A stretch of 64,000 nucleotides of DNA from positions 1,550,001-1,614,000 of the forward strand of contig OZ220483.1 in the NCBI GenBank assembly GCA_965115915.1. The letters are read 5' to 3'. The notes below the pieces were generated by a model. The model was not told where the DNA came from, searched no databases, and saw only the letters and a list, made by a program, of their open reading frames with translations. A program made the translations under genes and the position numbers. The stretch is from G965115915 sp965115915 (GTDB lineage: Bacteria > Pseudomonadota > Gammaproteobacteria > Eutrophobiales > Eutrophobiaceae). Below are positions 50,901 through 53,910 of this stretch, in pieces; the stretch's first letter is position 1; each line of letters starts with the position of its first letter.

Positions 50901-53900
50901 ACGTCACGCTGTCGTTATCCGCGTCGCTATCATCTCCCGCCGTCACCTTCACGCTCTGCGCCGTGTCCCAGCCTCCACTGCCCGCATCCGTACCAAAGGT
51001 CAACTCCGACGGCGTCGCTGTCACATCCCCTATCGCCGCACTGCTCACCGTCACCGTCACATCCCCCGTCGGCGCCGTATTGAGCACCACCGTATAGCTG
51101 ACACCCGTCGTATCCTCCTCCGTCACCGTCAGCGAGGAACGGTTCAGCGTCACACCCGGCGTCGGCGGCGCCGTGTTGTCCGTCACCGTCACCGTGTCCG
51201 TGTTATCACTTCCCACCGTGACACCCGCAGGCGGGCTCGTCAGCGTCACCGTCGCCGTGTAACTGCGCGCCGCGTTGTACGTACTATCTCCGTTACTTGC
51301 AGTCTTCGGCATGAAAACCGCATTACCACTCGTCTGACTTGCCGCAATACTGAAGTTCACCGCCGCCGCGGCAAAATCCGCCGTCGGCGTACCATCGCTC
51401 AGCGTCACACGCCCATTCACCACCGTGTCCGCCGCCGCGCTCAGCGTCACCGGTACCGTCAACGACTGACCCTCCGTCACCGCAATGGTCGTGCTGGCCA
51501 GTGTCACCTGCGCGCTGTCGTCGTCGTTCAACGTGCCATCCACCGCCACACTACTCCCCAACGCATAGCCCGTGCCCGACCCCAGCGTAATGCGATACGT
51601 CTCCGCGCCCTCCACAATCGCATCGTCCGCCGTCGCAATCGTCACCGCCGCCGTCGTGCCACCGCTAAAGCTCGCCGTGGTAAACGTCTGCGTCAGCGCG
51701 CCCACGATGTCATCCGCAGTAAAGCCACTCGAACCCCGGTCCGACAGCGTCAGGCTCACCGACAGCGTCCCAGACACATTTTTGTCCGAGGTGACCGTCA
51801 CACTGATCGCAGCACCCTCAGCCACCGCGGACGGCGCCGTCTCCAGCGTCAACACCGGTGTCGTGTCCGTCACCGTCACACTGACATCCGGCACACTCAC
51901 CGAGGCGTAGTCGCCTCCCGTAATGCCGTGCGCCAGCGTCGCGCTGTCATTATCCGCATCCGCATCCGCATCCGCCGTCACCGTCACCGTCTGTGCCATG
52001 TCCCAGCCACCGCTGCCGCTGCTGGTGCTAAAGCTTAGCGTCGCTGGCGTAAACTTCACATCCGCATTGTTGCTGCTCGGCGTCACCGTCACATCCGCAC
52101 TCGGCTGCGTCGCCAGCACCACCGTGTAGGTCCCGCCAGCACTGTCTCCCTCATCCACCGTCAACGCCTGCGGGCTCACCGTCACACCCGCGCTCGGCGC
52201 CGCCGTGTTGTCCGTCACCGTCACCGTGTCCGTGTTGTCAGTTCCCACCGTCACGCCCATCGGTGGGCTCGTCAGCGTCACCGTCGCCGTGTAGCTGCGC
52301 GGCGCATTGTACGTGCTATCCCCAGCACTCGGTGTCTGCGCCGCAAAACTCGCGTTACCACCGGTATCACCCGCGGCAATACTGAAGTTCACCGCCGCCG
52401 CGGCAAAATCCGCCGTCGGCGTACCATCGCTCAGCGTCACACGCCCATTCACCACCGTGTCCGCCGCCGCGCTCAGCGTCACCGGCACCGTCAACGACTG
52501 ACCCTCCGTCACCGCAATGGTCGTGCTGGCCAGTGTCACCTGCGCGGTGTCGTTGTCGTTCAACGTGCCATCCACCGCCACATCATCGCCCAACGCATAG
52601 CCCGTGCCAGACACCAGCGTAATGCGATACGTCTCCGCGCCCTCCACAATCGCATCGTCCGCCGTCGCAATCGTCACCGCCGCCGTCTTGCCACCGCTAA
52701 AGCTCGCCGTGGTAAACGTCCGCGTCAGCGCGCCCACGATGTCATCCGCAGTAAAGCCACTCGAACCCCGGTCCGCCAGCGTCAGCCGCACAGCCAGCGT
52801 CCCTGTCACATCCTTGTCCGAGGTGACCGTCACACGGATCGCAGTACCCTCAGCCACCGCGGACGGCGCCGTCTCCAACGTCAACTTCGGCGTCGTGTCC
52901 GTCACCGTCACACTGACATCCGGCACACTCACCGAGGCGTAGTCGCCTCCCGTAATGCCGTGCGTCAGCGTCGCGCTGTCATTATCCGCATCCGCATCCA
53001 AACCCGCCGTCACCGTCACACTCTGCTCCGTGGCCCAGCCTCCACCACCCGTACCCGTACCAAAAGTCAGCGTCGATGGCGAGAATGTCACATCCGCATT
53101 GTTACTGCTCGGCGTCACCGTCACCACCGCACTCGGCTGCGTATCCAACACCACCGTGTAGCTCCCCATCGACCCCTCATCCACCGTCAACGCCTGTGGG
53201 CTCACCGTCACACCCGGGCTCGGCGCCGCCGTGTTGTCCGTCACCGTCACCGTGTCCGTGGCGTCACTTCCCACCGTCACACCCGCAGGCGGGCTCCTCA
53301 GCGTCACCGTCGCCGTGTAACTGCGCGCCGCGTTGTACGTGCTATCCCCAGCACTCGGTGTCTGCGCCGCAAAACTCGCGTCCACACTGGTATCTCCCGC
53401 GGCAATACTGAAGTTCACCATCGCCGCAGCAAAATCCGCCGTCGGCGTACCATCGCTCAGCGTCACGCGCCCATTCACCACCGCATCCGCCGCCGCGCTC
53501 ATCGTCACCGGCACCGTCAGCGTTTGACCCTCCGTCACCGCAATGGTCGTGCTGGCCAGTGTCACCTGCGCGCTGTCGTTGTCGTTCAACACGCCATCCA
53601 CCGCCACATCATCGCCCAACGCATAGCCCGTGCCCGACACCAGCGTAATGCGATACGTCTCCGCTCCCTCCACAATCGCATCGTCCGCCGTCGCAATCGT
53701 CACCGCCGCCGTCTTGCCACCGCTAAAGCTCGCCGTGGTAAACGTCCGCGTCAGCGCGCCCACGATGTCATCCCCATCAAAGCCACTTGAACCCCGGTCC
53801 GACAGCGTCAGCCGCACAGCCAGCGTCCCAGACACATTTTTGTCCGAGGTGACCGTCACACGGATCGCAGTACCCTCAGCCACCGCGGACGGCGCCGTCT

Positions 53901-53910
53901 CCAGCGTCAT
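26956..53910 (-). CDS. Giant repeat passenger of inverse autotransporter, C-terminal fragment (8,984 residues)
   Basis: This 27-kb frame has no signal peptide, no barrel and no plausible ribosome site; its first ATG (53910) exists only because of an apparent 2-base deletion, and it starts in the middle of a repeat (MTLETAPSAVAEG, elsewhere preceded by DTTPK). It is therefore the continuation of the frame ending at 53876. Composition: Calx-beta-like modules of three interlocking types, about 109, 115 and 118 residues (type 1 starts PGVTVSPQALTVDEG; type 2 LTLETAPSAVAEG...IVEGAETY; type 3 VTLASTTIAVTEGQ...TATVTLTSPP), often as a 1-2-3 trio of about 1.02 kb. Eleven fibronectin-III domains, a canonical Calx-beta block and one unique domain interrupt it. 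It is very rich in Thr/Val/Ser/Asp/Gly and almost cysteine-free. It ends abruptly within a repeat (TDNTAAPM) with no lectin-like tip. Expected location: cell surface, as a long fibre. Confidence 0.85.
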   Translation of the reverse strand: MTLETAPSAVAEGTAIRVTVTSDKNVSGTLAVRLTLSDRGSSGFDGDDIVGALTRTFTTASFSGGKTAAVTIATADDAIVEGAETYRITLVSGTGYALGDDVAVDGVLNDNDSAQVTLASTTIAVTEGQTLTVPVTMSAAADAVVNGRVTLSDGTPTADFAAAMVNFSIAAGDTSVDASFAAQTPSAGDSTYNAARSYTATVTLRSPPAGVTVGSDATDTVTVTDNTAAPSPGVTVSPQALTVDEGSMGSYTVVLDTQPSAVVTVTPSSNNADVTFSPSTLTFGTGTGGGGWATEQSVTVTAGLDADADNDSATLTHGITGGDYASVSVPDVSVTVTDTTPKLTLETAPSAVAEGTAIRVTVTSDKDVTGTLAVRLTLADRGSSGFTADDIVGALTRTFTTASFSGGKTAAVTIATADDAIVEGAETYRITLVSGTGYALGDDVAVDGTLNDNDTAQVTLASTTIAVTEGQSLTVPVTLSAAADTVVNGRVTLSDGTPTADFAAAAVNFSIAAGDTGGNASFAAQTPSAGDSTYNAPRSYTATVTLTSPPMGVTVGTDNTDTVTVTDNTAAPSAGVTVSPQALTVDEGDSAGGTYTVVLATQPSADVTVTPSSNNADVKFTPATLSFSTSSGSGGWDMAQTVTVTADADADADNDSATLAHGITGGDYASVSVPDVSVTVTDTTPVLTLETAPSAVAEGAAISVTVTSDKNVSGTLSVSLTLSDRGSSGFTADDIVGALTQTFTTASFSGGTTAAVTIATADDAIVEGAETYRITLGSGTGYALGSSVAVDGTLNDDDSAQVTLASTTIAVTEGQSLTVPVTLSAAADTVVNGRVTLSDGTPTADFAAAAVNFSIAASQTSGNAVFMPKTASNGDSTYNAARSYTATVTLTSPPAGVTVGSDNTDTVTVTDNTAPPTPGVTLNRSSLTVTEEDTTGVSYTVVLNTAPTGDVTVTVSSAAIGDVTATPSELTFGTDAGSGGWDTAQSVKVTAGDDSDADNDSVTLTHTASSSDNNYEGVSINSVMVTVTDNDTAGVRLSETTLTVTEEDTTGDSYTVVLATEPDADVTVTVGGFTGTDVTATPALLTFGTGTGGGGWATAQTVKVTAGDDANASNESVTLTHAASGATGYTVGLNIADVEVSVTDNDTAGVTLSPRALTVDEGSMGSYTVVLDTEPSADVTVTPSSNNADVTFLPATLRFGTGTGGGGWDTEQSVTVTARLDADADNDSATLAHGITGGDYASVSVPDVSVTVTDTTPKLTLETAPSTVAEGTAIRVTVTSDKDVTGTLSVSLTLADRGSSGFTADDIVGALTRTFTTASFSGGKTAAVTIATADDAIVEGAETYRITLVSGTGYALGDDVAVDGTLNDNDSARVTLASTTIAVTEGQTLTVPVTLSAAADTVVNGRVTLSDGTPTADFAAAMVNFSIAASQTSGNAVFLPKTANNGDSMYNAARSYTATVTLTSPPAGVTVGSDATDTVTVTDNTAAPSPGVTVSPQALTVDEGDSAGGSYTVVLATQPDADVTVTVSSAALGDVTVSGSPLTFTSGTGGNWNMAQTVTVTAAVDSDTDDDSVTLTHSVSGGATGYGGGLSIDSVAVTVTDTTPGAAASLSAVAGDAQVTLTWGLPVSGGARASWQYRQQAGSNAYGAWTAVPSSNAGTTNYTVSGLTNDTEYRFQVRAVGSVGTANYGVVSAEASATPRSAPVAGVTVSPQALTVDEGDSAGGTYTVVLATQPSADVTVTPSSNNADVKFTPATLSFSTSSGSGGWNMAQTVTVTADADADADNDSATLAHGITGGDYASVSVPDVSVTVTDTTPVLTLETAPSAVAEGTAIRVTVTSDKNVSGTLSVSLTLSDRGSSGFTADDIVGALTRTFTTASFSGGTTAAVTIATADDAIVEGAETYRITLVSGTGYALGDDVAVDGTLNDNDSARVTLASTTIAVTEGQTLTVPVTLSAAADTVVNGRVTLSDGTPTADFAAAAVNFSIAASQTSGNAVFLPKTATNGDGEHNAPRSYTATVTLTSPPMGVTVGTDNTDTVTVTDNTPASVPGVRLSATTLTVDEGDSAGGSYTVVLATQPDADVTVTVSSAALGDVTVSGSPLTFTSGTGGNWATAQTVTVTAAVDSDTDDDSVTLTHSVSGGATGYGGSLSIDSVAVTVTDTTPGAAASLSAVAGDKQVTLTWGLPVSGGTRASWQYRQQAGSNAYGAWTAVPSSNAGTMSYTVSGLTNDSAYRFQVRAVGSVGTANYGVVSAEASATPRSAAVAGVTVNPQALTVDEGDSAGGTYTVVLATQPSGPVTVTVGGTLGDVTLSSSELTFATNTWDTAQTVTVKAGLDADASDDSVSLMHTASSSDNDYQGVTINSVEVTVRDTTPVLQLLTDPATVNEGSAIQLRVTANRAVAGSLALNLRIADRSVWQSTRSAAMPSGTDASDFPGGLTQNGVTAAFNGGTTATVSIATGSNSVDEGDDYYRITLVAGSGYTVGTDASADGVLDEPVTINDFVFRVSGARSVESSIIGVGRRDPPYFQWSRIRGIVSNYSEGRGGAGLPALAAGDDGGYLVFYPSSQTVSDSQVPSTIAECRSFNDATRDRFCVHGPSRSFYQYAANGGVIDIAGDTTLPTNGFAALSLGGSGYSIPTRYVDLTAASYTMRFRRYTGTLSAAVTASRMGTMVTVPALTLETAPSTVTEGAAISVTVTSDSNVTGTLSVSLTLADRGSSGFTADDITGTLTQTFTTGNFNGGTTAAVTIATVNDVIVEGVETYSITLGTGTGYTLGSDVTVDGTLNDNDSAQVTLGSTTIAVTEGQSLTVPVTMSAAADAVVNGRVTLSDGTPTDDFAAAMVNFSIAASQTSGNAVFMPKTASNGDGEHNASRSYTATVTLRSPPVGVTVGSDATDTVTVTDNTAPPSAAGVTVTPRSLTVDEGDSDGEIYTVALNTQPAADVTVTVSGAGGDVSVNPGTLVFPSGTWNVPQTVTVSAEVDSDAVDERVSLRHAVSGYGSVVTADSVEVRVTDRDRPGVRLSRELLSVNEGGEDGSYTVRLSVRPTHEVEVTLVASPSSVVDVGVNPSVLTFGTDTGVSGGWDTAQTVTVSAAVDADTLDGYVTLTQTVASRDSFYANVEVADVVVMVSDTTPGRAASLGAASGDGEVRLSWTKPLSGGTIASWQYRSTSDMLSWGSASWTAISGSDADTDSHTVGSLSNGSAYRFQVRAVGALGSGNVGSASATAVATPRGSAVAGVTVNPQSLIVNEGGEAAYTVVLDTEPDAAVTVTVSGADSAVAVSPAQLIFMTGNWGTARTVTVTGTEDADADDESVSLTHTASGASGYTSALSIADVGVTVSDTTPVLTLATDPADVTEGNRIRLTVTSDVAVVGTRVLNLTLADRGSSGFSAADMDSSGSSNINSVSRRVTVDFGSGSRTAEAPLGTFDDAIVEAAETYTITLTADTVGGGNAYVVGDDATADGTLNDNDSAVVEFFTPGGFVAVYEGRNLPFRARSSQPVSRDISGTVTLSGVAGSMPTNDFLRSRRAFTISAGSTTSSNIGFAPKLFRDGDGVYHPVRRYTATLTLTDPLPDRVSLGTNNIRGVRVTDNTAVPSDGVTVEPQSLTVTEGATGSYTVVLDTQPSAAVTVTPSSDNAEVTFAPATLRFGTGTGAGGWDTAQTVTVTAGSDVDAVDDRAMLTHTVSGYGSVTAAHSVTVTVTDNNRPGVTLSERMLTVMEGATGRYTVVLNTRPTDTVTVTPGSNNAGVTVGAALTFRTDNWDTAQTVTVTAVGDADVEDESALLTHTAVGGTDTDYDGVPIAAVGVTVRDITPGQPPRLSATAGDAQVVLSWVAPVSGGGIGSWQYQQQEDGGAYGAWTAIGGSGAGTGSHTVSGLSNGTAYRFRVRAVGAQGVSNFGAASGEAGATPRASAVAGMTVNPQSLTVMEEATGSYTVVLDARPAGDVTVTVGGATSKVAIIGPTALTFGTDNWDTAQTVTVSAEQDGTDTVNDSATLTHTASSFDRAYDGVAGADVAVTTHDITPTLSLITAPAAVTEGGVMTLMVNADKNVAGALPVSLTLADRGMSGFMKKDIGGPTVFEPEATVLSGSSVANFAGGRVGEARIDTFDDDVVEGDETYTVTITSTSRGGYVLGSQVTVNGTLNDNDSAQVTLASTGAIEVTEGQSLTVPVTLSAAADTVVNGRVTLSDGTPTADFAAATVRFSIVAGETGADASFAAQIPTNGDGNYQAPRDYTATVTLDTPPAGVTVGVDDTDTVRVTDNSPASGPGVRLSGTTLTVDEGDSDGETYTVVLATQPSAVVTVTPSSNNVDVMFAPSTLTFGTGTGGGGWATAQSVTVTAVSDSDADDESATLTHSITGGDYATVDVPDVRVTVTDTTPKLTLETAPSAVSEGTAIRVTVSSDKDVTGTLAVRLTLSDRGSSGFDGDDIVGALTRTFTTANFGGGKTATVTIATEDDAIVEGAETYRITLVSGTGYALGDDVAVDGTLNDDDSAEVTLASGTIAVTEGQSLTVPVTLSAASDTVVNGRVTLSGGTPTADFAAAAVNFSIAAGRTSVDASFAAQAPGTGDGTYNAARSYMATVTLTTPLAGVTVGSDATDTVTVTDNTAPPSPGVTLSETRLTVDEGDSMGGTYTVALNTQPAADVTVTVSGFAGTDVSVSSSELTFASSAWDTPQTVTVSAQADSDAVDERVTLRHAVSGYGSVVTADSVEVRVTDRDRPGVRLSRELLSVNEGGEDGSYTVRLSVQPTHEVEVTLVASPSSVVDVGVNPSVLTFGTDTGVSGGWDTAQTVTVSAAVDADTLDGYVTLTQTVASRDSFYANVEVADVVVMVSDTTPGRAASLGAASGDGEVRLSWTKPLSGGTIASWQYRSTSDMLSWGSASWTAISGSDADTDSHTVGSLSNGSAYRFQVRAVGALGSGNVGSASATAVATPRGSAVAGVTVNPQSLIVNEGGEAAYTVVLDTEPDAAVTVTVSGADSAVAVSPAQLIFMTGDWGTARTVTVTGTEDADADDESVSLTHTASGASGYTSALSIADVGVTVSDTTPVLTLATDPADVTEGNVIRLTVTSDVAVVGTRVLNLTLADRGSSGFSAADMDSSGSSNINSVSRRVTVDFGSGSRTAEAPLGTFDDAIVEAAETYTITLTADTVGGSNAYVVGDDATADGTLNDNDSATVELASSGSDISVREGQNLFPFQVRSSQPVSRDVSGTVTLSGVAGSIPTNDFLRSRLTFTISAGSTTSDNIGFAPKTFRGDGVYHPVRRYTATLTLTDPLPDRVSLGTGNTRGVRVTDNTAAPSDGVTVEPQSLTVTEGATGSYTVVLDTQPSAAVTVTPSSDNAEVTFAPATLSFATSTGAGGWDTAQTVTVTAGSDVDAVDDRAMLTHTVSGYGSVATADSVTVTVTDNNRPGVTLSERMLTVMEGATGSYTVVLNTRPTDTVTVTPGSNNAGVTVGAALTFGTDNWDTAQTVMVTAVGDADVEDESALLTHTAVGGTDTDYDGVPIAAVGVTVRDITPGQPPRLSATAGDAQVVLSWVAPVSGGGIGSWQYQQQEDGGAYGAWTAIGGSGAGTGSHTVSGLSNGTAYRFRVRAVGAQGANNFGAASGEVGATPRASAVAGMTVNPQSLTVIEGATGSYTVVLDTRPAGDVTVTVGGATSKVAIIGPTALTFGTDNWDTAQTVTVSAEQDGTDTVNDSATLTHTASSFDRAYDGVAGADVVVTAHDITPTLSLIAAPAAVTEGGVMTLMVNADKNVVGAVHLNLRLADRGMSGFMKKDIDGPAVFEPEATVFDGFTVANFAGDRVGEVRIDTFDDDVVEGDETYTVTITSSRGDYVLGSQVTVNGTLNDNDSAQVTLGSTTITVTEGQSLTVPVTMSAAADTVVNGQVTLSDGTPTADFAAATVRFSIVAGETGADASFAAQTPTNGDGNYQAPRDYTATVTLDTPPAGVTVGVDDTDTVRVTDNSPASGPGVRLSGTTLTVAEGDMTGGSYTVVLATQPSAAVTVTPSSNNADVEFTPATLSFSTSSGSGGWDMVQTVTVTADVDADADNDSATLTHSIMGGDYASVDVPDVRVTVTDTTPGQPTGLTAMAGDTQVTLSWTAPGSGGNIGSWQYRATTEASGWAGASWMAIAGSDSTTTRHTVESLTNNSAYRFQVRAVGSVGTANVGAASAEARATPVAALPELTLSGTADGTEGGSLSLSLSSDIDVGGTLAVAFSVQGSTSATDRDAAAADFNGGTLSGVTTASFNNGKTATVSLRLTDDASVEGAEGFRISLVAGTGYTVASGSAVLSGTLTDNDGIRLTAETSKGATEGGSLSVALSAVATSDGGTTYSTDTDFGSTLSGLSWSYSGDAEAGDFDTVPSSASFSDGTASVDFMVADDSDSEESYSIQLSAVTGHTVVGSNAVSGKLGAQPTFAFGSATATVTEGDVVSLAVNASPTPVQDITVFIDTTDGTAEASVDYISGGYSLAFAAGEASSSLSIALTEDGLVEDDEMFTAMLTGSDYPAIARIGDPNTVTVTIEDNDTAGVRLSATTLTVDEGDSGGGSYTVVLAGEPDVDVTVTVSSAALGDVTVSGSPLTFTSGGGGNWNTAQMVTVTAAVDSDTDDDSVTLTHSVSGGATGYGGGLSIDSVAVTVTDTTPGAATSLSADAGDGQVTLRWGLPVSGGTRASWQYRQQAGSNAYGSWMAVPSSNAGTMSHTVSGLTNNSAYRFQVRAVGAVGTRNFGSASAEVSATPMEALPELTLATALSAVAEGTDIRVTVSSNEAVTDTLDVSLSLTDRGTSGFTSDDITGDELTQTLTTGDFGGGTTAAVTIATVDDAIVEGAETYTVTLNAGTGYTVGGDDTEEGTLNDNDSAQVTLSNGTITVIEGQDLTVPVTLSAVVDTDVVGYVTLSGVSGSVPTDDFSTVTDLFAIPVGQMSATLDLAAFEPQTRDTGDGEYNAARSYTATVTLTSPPAGVTVGSDSTDTVTVTDNTPAPRAGVRLSGSGLTVSEGGADGSYTVVLASEPDAEVTVTVAGFAGTDVTVTGVPLTFASNTWATAQTVTVSAAVDAADTLDDSVTLTHSASGAAGYGGSLDMAEVTVTVRDTTPGQAASLSAVGGNAQVVLTWGLPVSGGTRASWQYRQQEGSSGYGDWTPVPSSDAGTTRHTLTGLSNGSRYRFQVRAVGAVGTGNFGAASAEAEATPRSVAVAGVRVNPQSLTVTEGDSGGETYTVVLDTQPDADVTVSVGGATGDVVVSGAPLTFGTGNWNVEQSVTVTADADADADVDSAMLTHTASGATGYGGSLSIADVEVTVRETTPVLTLATDPSAVSEGAALSVTVSSDKAVPGTLAVSLTLADRGGSGFTVDDVTGALTQTVTTSSFNGGRTAEVTIATADDAVVEGAETYSITLGTGTGYVVGADAEAVGTINDNDSALVTLETSPVGNAFEVVTEGQSLTLSAMMSAVADVAVSGMVSLSAGMPRDDFASDTASFSIPAGATSVDVSFGAGTPDGVHKAQRRYTATLTLTSPVPGGVGHGAGRTTTVLVFVVDNTPVPPGVTVSATALTVEEGASGRYTVVLDTTPAGMVTVRPSSSNAAEAMVSPEELVFTRSNWNMAQTVTVTGTQDANVDDENVALTHRVSGYGSVTSARGVSVRVTDDDTPGVTLSVRSLRVAEGSAGSYTVVLDTQQRGDVTVTVSGAGGDVSVTPGTLVFSSGTWNVPRTVMVSAEVDSDAMDERVSLRHAVSGYGSVVTADSVEVRVTDRDRPGVRLSRELLSVNEGGEDGSYTMRLSVRPTHEVELTPAISLSSVVDVGVNPSVLTFGTGTGVPGGWDTAQTVTVSAAVDADTLDGYVTLSYTVASRDSFYANVEVADVVVMVSDTTPGRAASLGAASGDGEVRLSWTQPLSGGTIASWQYRGTSDMSSWADASWTAISGSDADTDSHTVGSLSNGSAYRFQVRAVGALGSGNVGSASATAVATPRGSAVAGVTVNPQSLIVKEGTGRASYTVVLDTEPDAAVTVTVNSLRSTVIAFPGKLIFTTGDWNVARTVTVVAVSDADADDESVSLAHTASGASGYTPALSIANVDVTVSDTTPVLTLATDPADVTEGNRIRLMVTSNVAVVGTRVLNLTLAERGSSGFSAADAHRLGDPGRSSITAQVNVDFGAGSRTAEATLGTFDDAIVEAAETYTITLTTHTLGGSNAYVVGDDATADGTLNDNDSATVELASSGSDISVREGQTLSLRVNLSQVVASVAVSGTVTLSGVAGSMPTNDFRNAAQTFSILPGRTASATIDFAPKRERYGDFVYHPERRYTATLTLSDPPARVGVGAGDTRTVVVTDSNRVPSDGVTVAPQSLTVTEGATGSYTVVLDTQPSAAVTVTPSSDNAEVTFAPATLRFGTGTGAGGWDTAQTVTVTAGSDVDAVDDSAMLTHTVSGYGSVVTADSVTVTVTDNNRPGVTLSERMLTVMEGATGSYTVVLNTRPTDTVTVTPGSNNAGVTVGAALTFGTGNWDTAQTVTVTAVGDADVEDESALLTHTAEGGTDTDYDGVPIAAVGVTVRDITPGQPPRLSATAGDAQVVLSWVAPVSGGGIGSWQYQQQEGGGAYGAWTAIGGSGAGTGSHTVSGLSNGTAYRFRVRAVGAQGTSNFGAASGEAGATPRASAVAGMTVNPQSLTVMEGATGSYTVVLDTRPAGDVTVTVGGATSKVTVGRTLLTFGTGDWDMAQTVTVSAAVDVTDTVNDSATLTHTASSFDRAYDGVVGADVAVTAHDITPTLSLITAPAAVTEGEAVLLTVNADKNVAARLIVRLRLADRGMSGFMRRDINSSGTNPEATVINGLAAVNFAGGRVGEARINTVDDDIVEGDETYTVTITSSDAYVLGSQVTVNGTLNDNDSAQVTLGSTTITVTEGQSLTVPVTMSAVADTVVNGQVMLSDGTPTADFAAAVVSFSIAAGETSGDAVFMPKTANNGDGTYNAPRSYTATVTLRSPPAGVTVGSDATDTVTVTDNTAAPM
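27250..30950 (-). repeat. Long repeat block A (FN3 + Calx modules), third divergent copy
   Basis: This stretch matches block B at an offset of about 9,078-9,081 bases over at least 27.7-30.2 kb, including the SGFMRRDI-type module, the QPPRLSATAGDAQ FN3 and the RAASLGAASGDGE FN3 in the same order. It is visibly less similar than B is to C, with scattered substitutions and small codon-sized indels, so it is an older duplicate. It lies at the C-terminal end of the passenger. Confidence 0.75.
34350..35390 (-). other. Central block of divergent, canonical-type Calx-beta domains
   Basis: About 345 residues between two FN3 domains that differ from the homogenised modules around them: LTLSGTADGTEGGSLSLSLSS, IRLTAETSKGATEGGSLSVAL and FAFGSATATVTEGDVVSLAV begin three units, and the last contains DGTAEASVDYISGGYSLAF with GLVEDDEMFTAML, close to the textbook Calx-beta pattern with acidic calcium-ligand positions. 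It may represent an older core of the passenger that escaped homogenisation. Confidence 0.65.
36010..39890 (-). repeat. Long repeat block B (copy in 5.1-kb tandem duplication)
   Basis: Near-identical to block C at an offset of 5,100 bases (exactly 1,700 codons) over most of its length; for instance 39,061-39,460 and 44,161-44,560 look the same base for base. It contains two FN3 domains plus Calx-like modules. At its left edge the offset is 5,094, showing small in-frame indels. Similarity to C breaks down near 39,890. Confidence 0.85.
41100..44990 (-). repeat. Long repeat block C (copy in 5.1-kb tandem duplication)
   Basis: Partner of block B. The two copies are separated by about 1.2 kb of other modules (39.9-41.1 kb), which together with the core make the 5,100-base period. 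Around 43,440-43,500 C carries a local stretch (SSQPVSRDISGTV followed by FFTPGGFVAVYEG) that differs from B, so the copies have started to diverge or have exchanged sequence. At its right end (about 44,990) C matches block A better than B, suggesting recombination among copies. Confidence 0.85.
45900..46435 (-). other. Unique, non-repeated domain inserted in the passenger
   Basis: About 178 residues unlike any other part of the protein: it begins after GVLDEPVTINDFVFRVSG, contains RRDPPYFQWSRIRGIVSNY and GGYLVFYPSSQTVSD, then AECRSFNDATRDRFCVHG (a C-x11-C pair, the only cysteines I noticed in the passenger), and ends YTMRFRRYTGTLSAAV. It is rich in aromatic and basic residues, in contrast to the Thr/Val/Asp-rich modules on both sides. 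It could be a ligand-binding domain displayed mid-fibre. I do not recognise the family. Confidence 0.7.
50207..51175 (-). repeat. Passenger segment duplicated at 55,005-55,973 (copy 1)
   Basis: About 970 bases nearly identical to the segment starting at 55,005, at an offset of 4,798 bases. It includes the two modules with the TVTEEDTTG motif. The offset is not a multiple of three; it would be 4,800 (1,600 codons) if two bases were restored between the copies, which independently locates a 2-base loss between them. Confidence 0.8.
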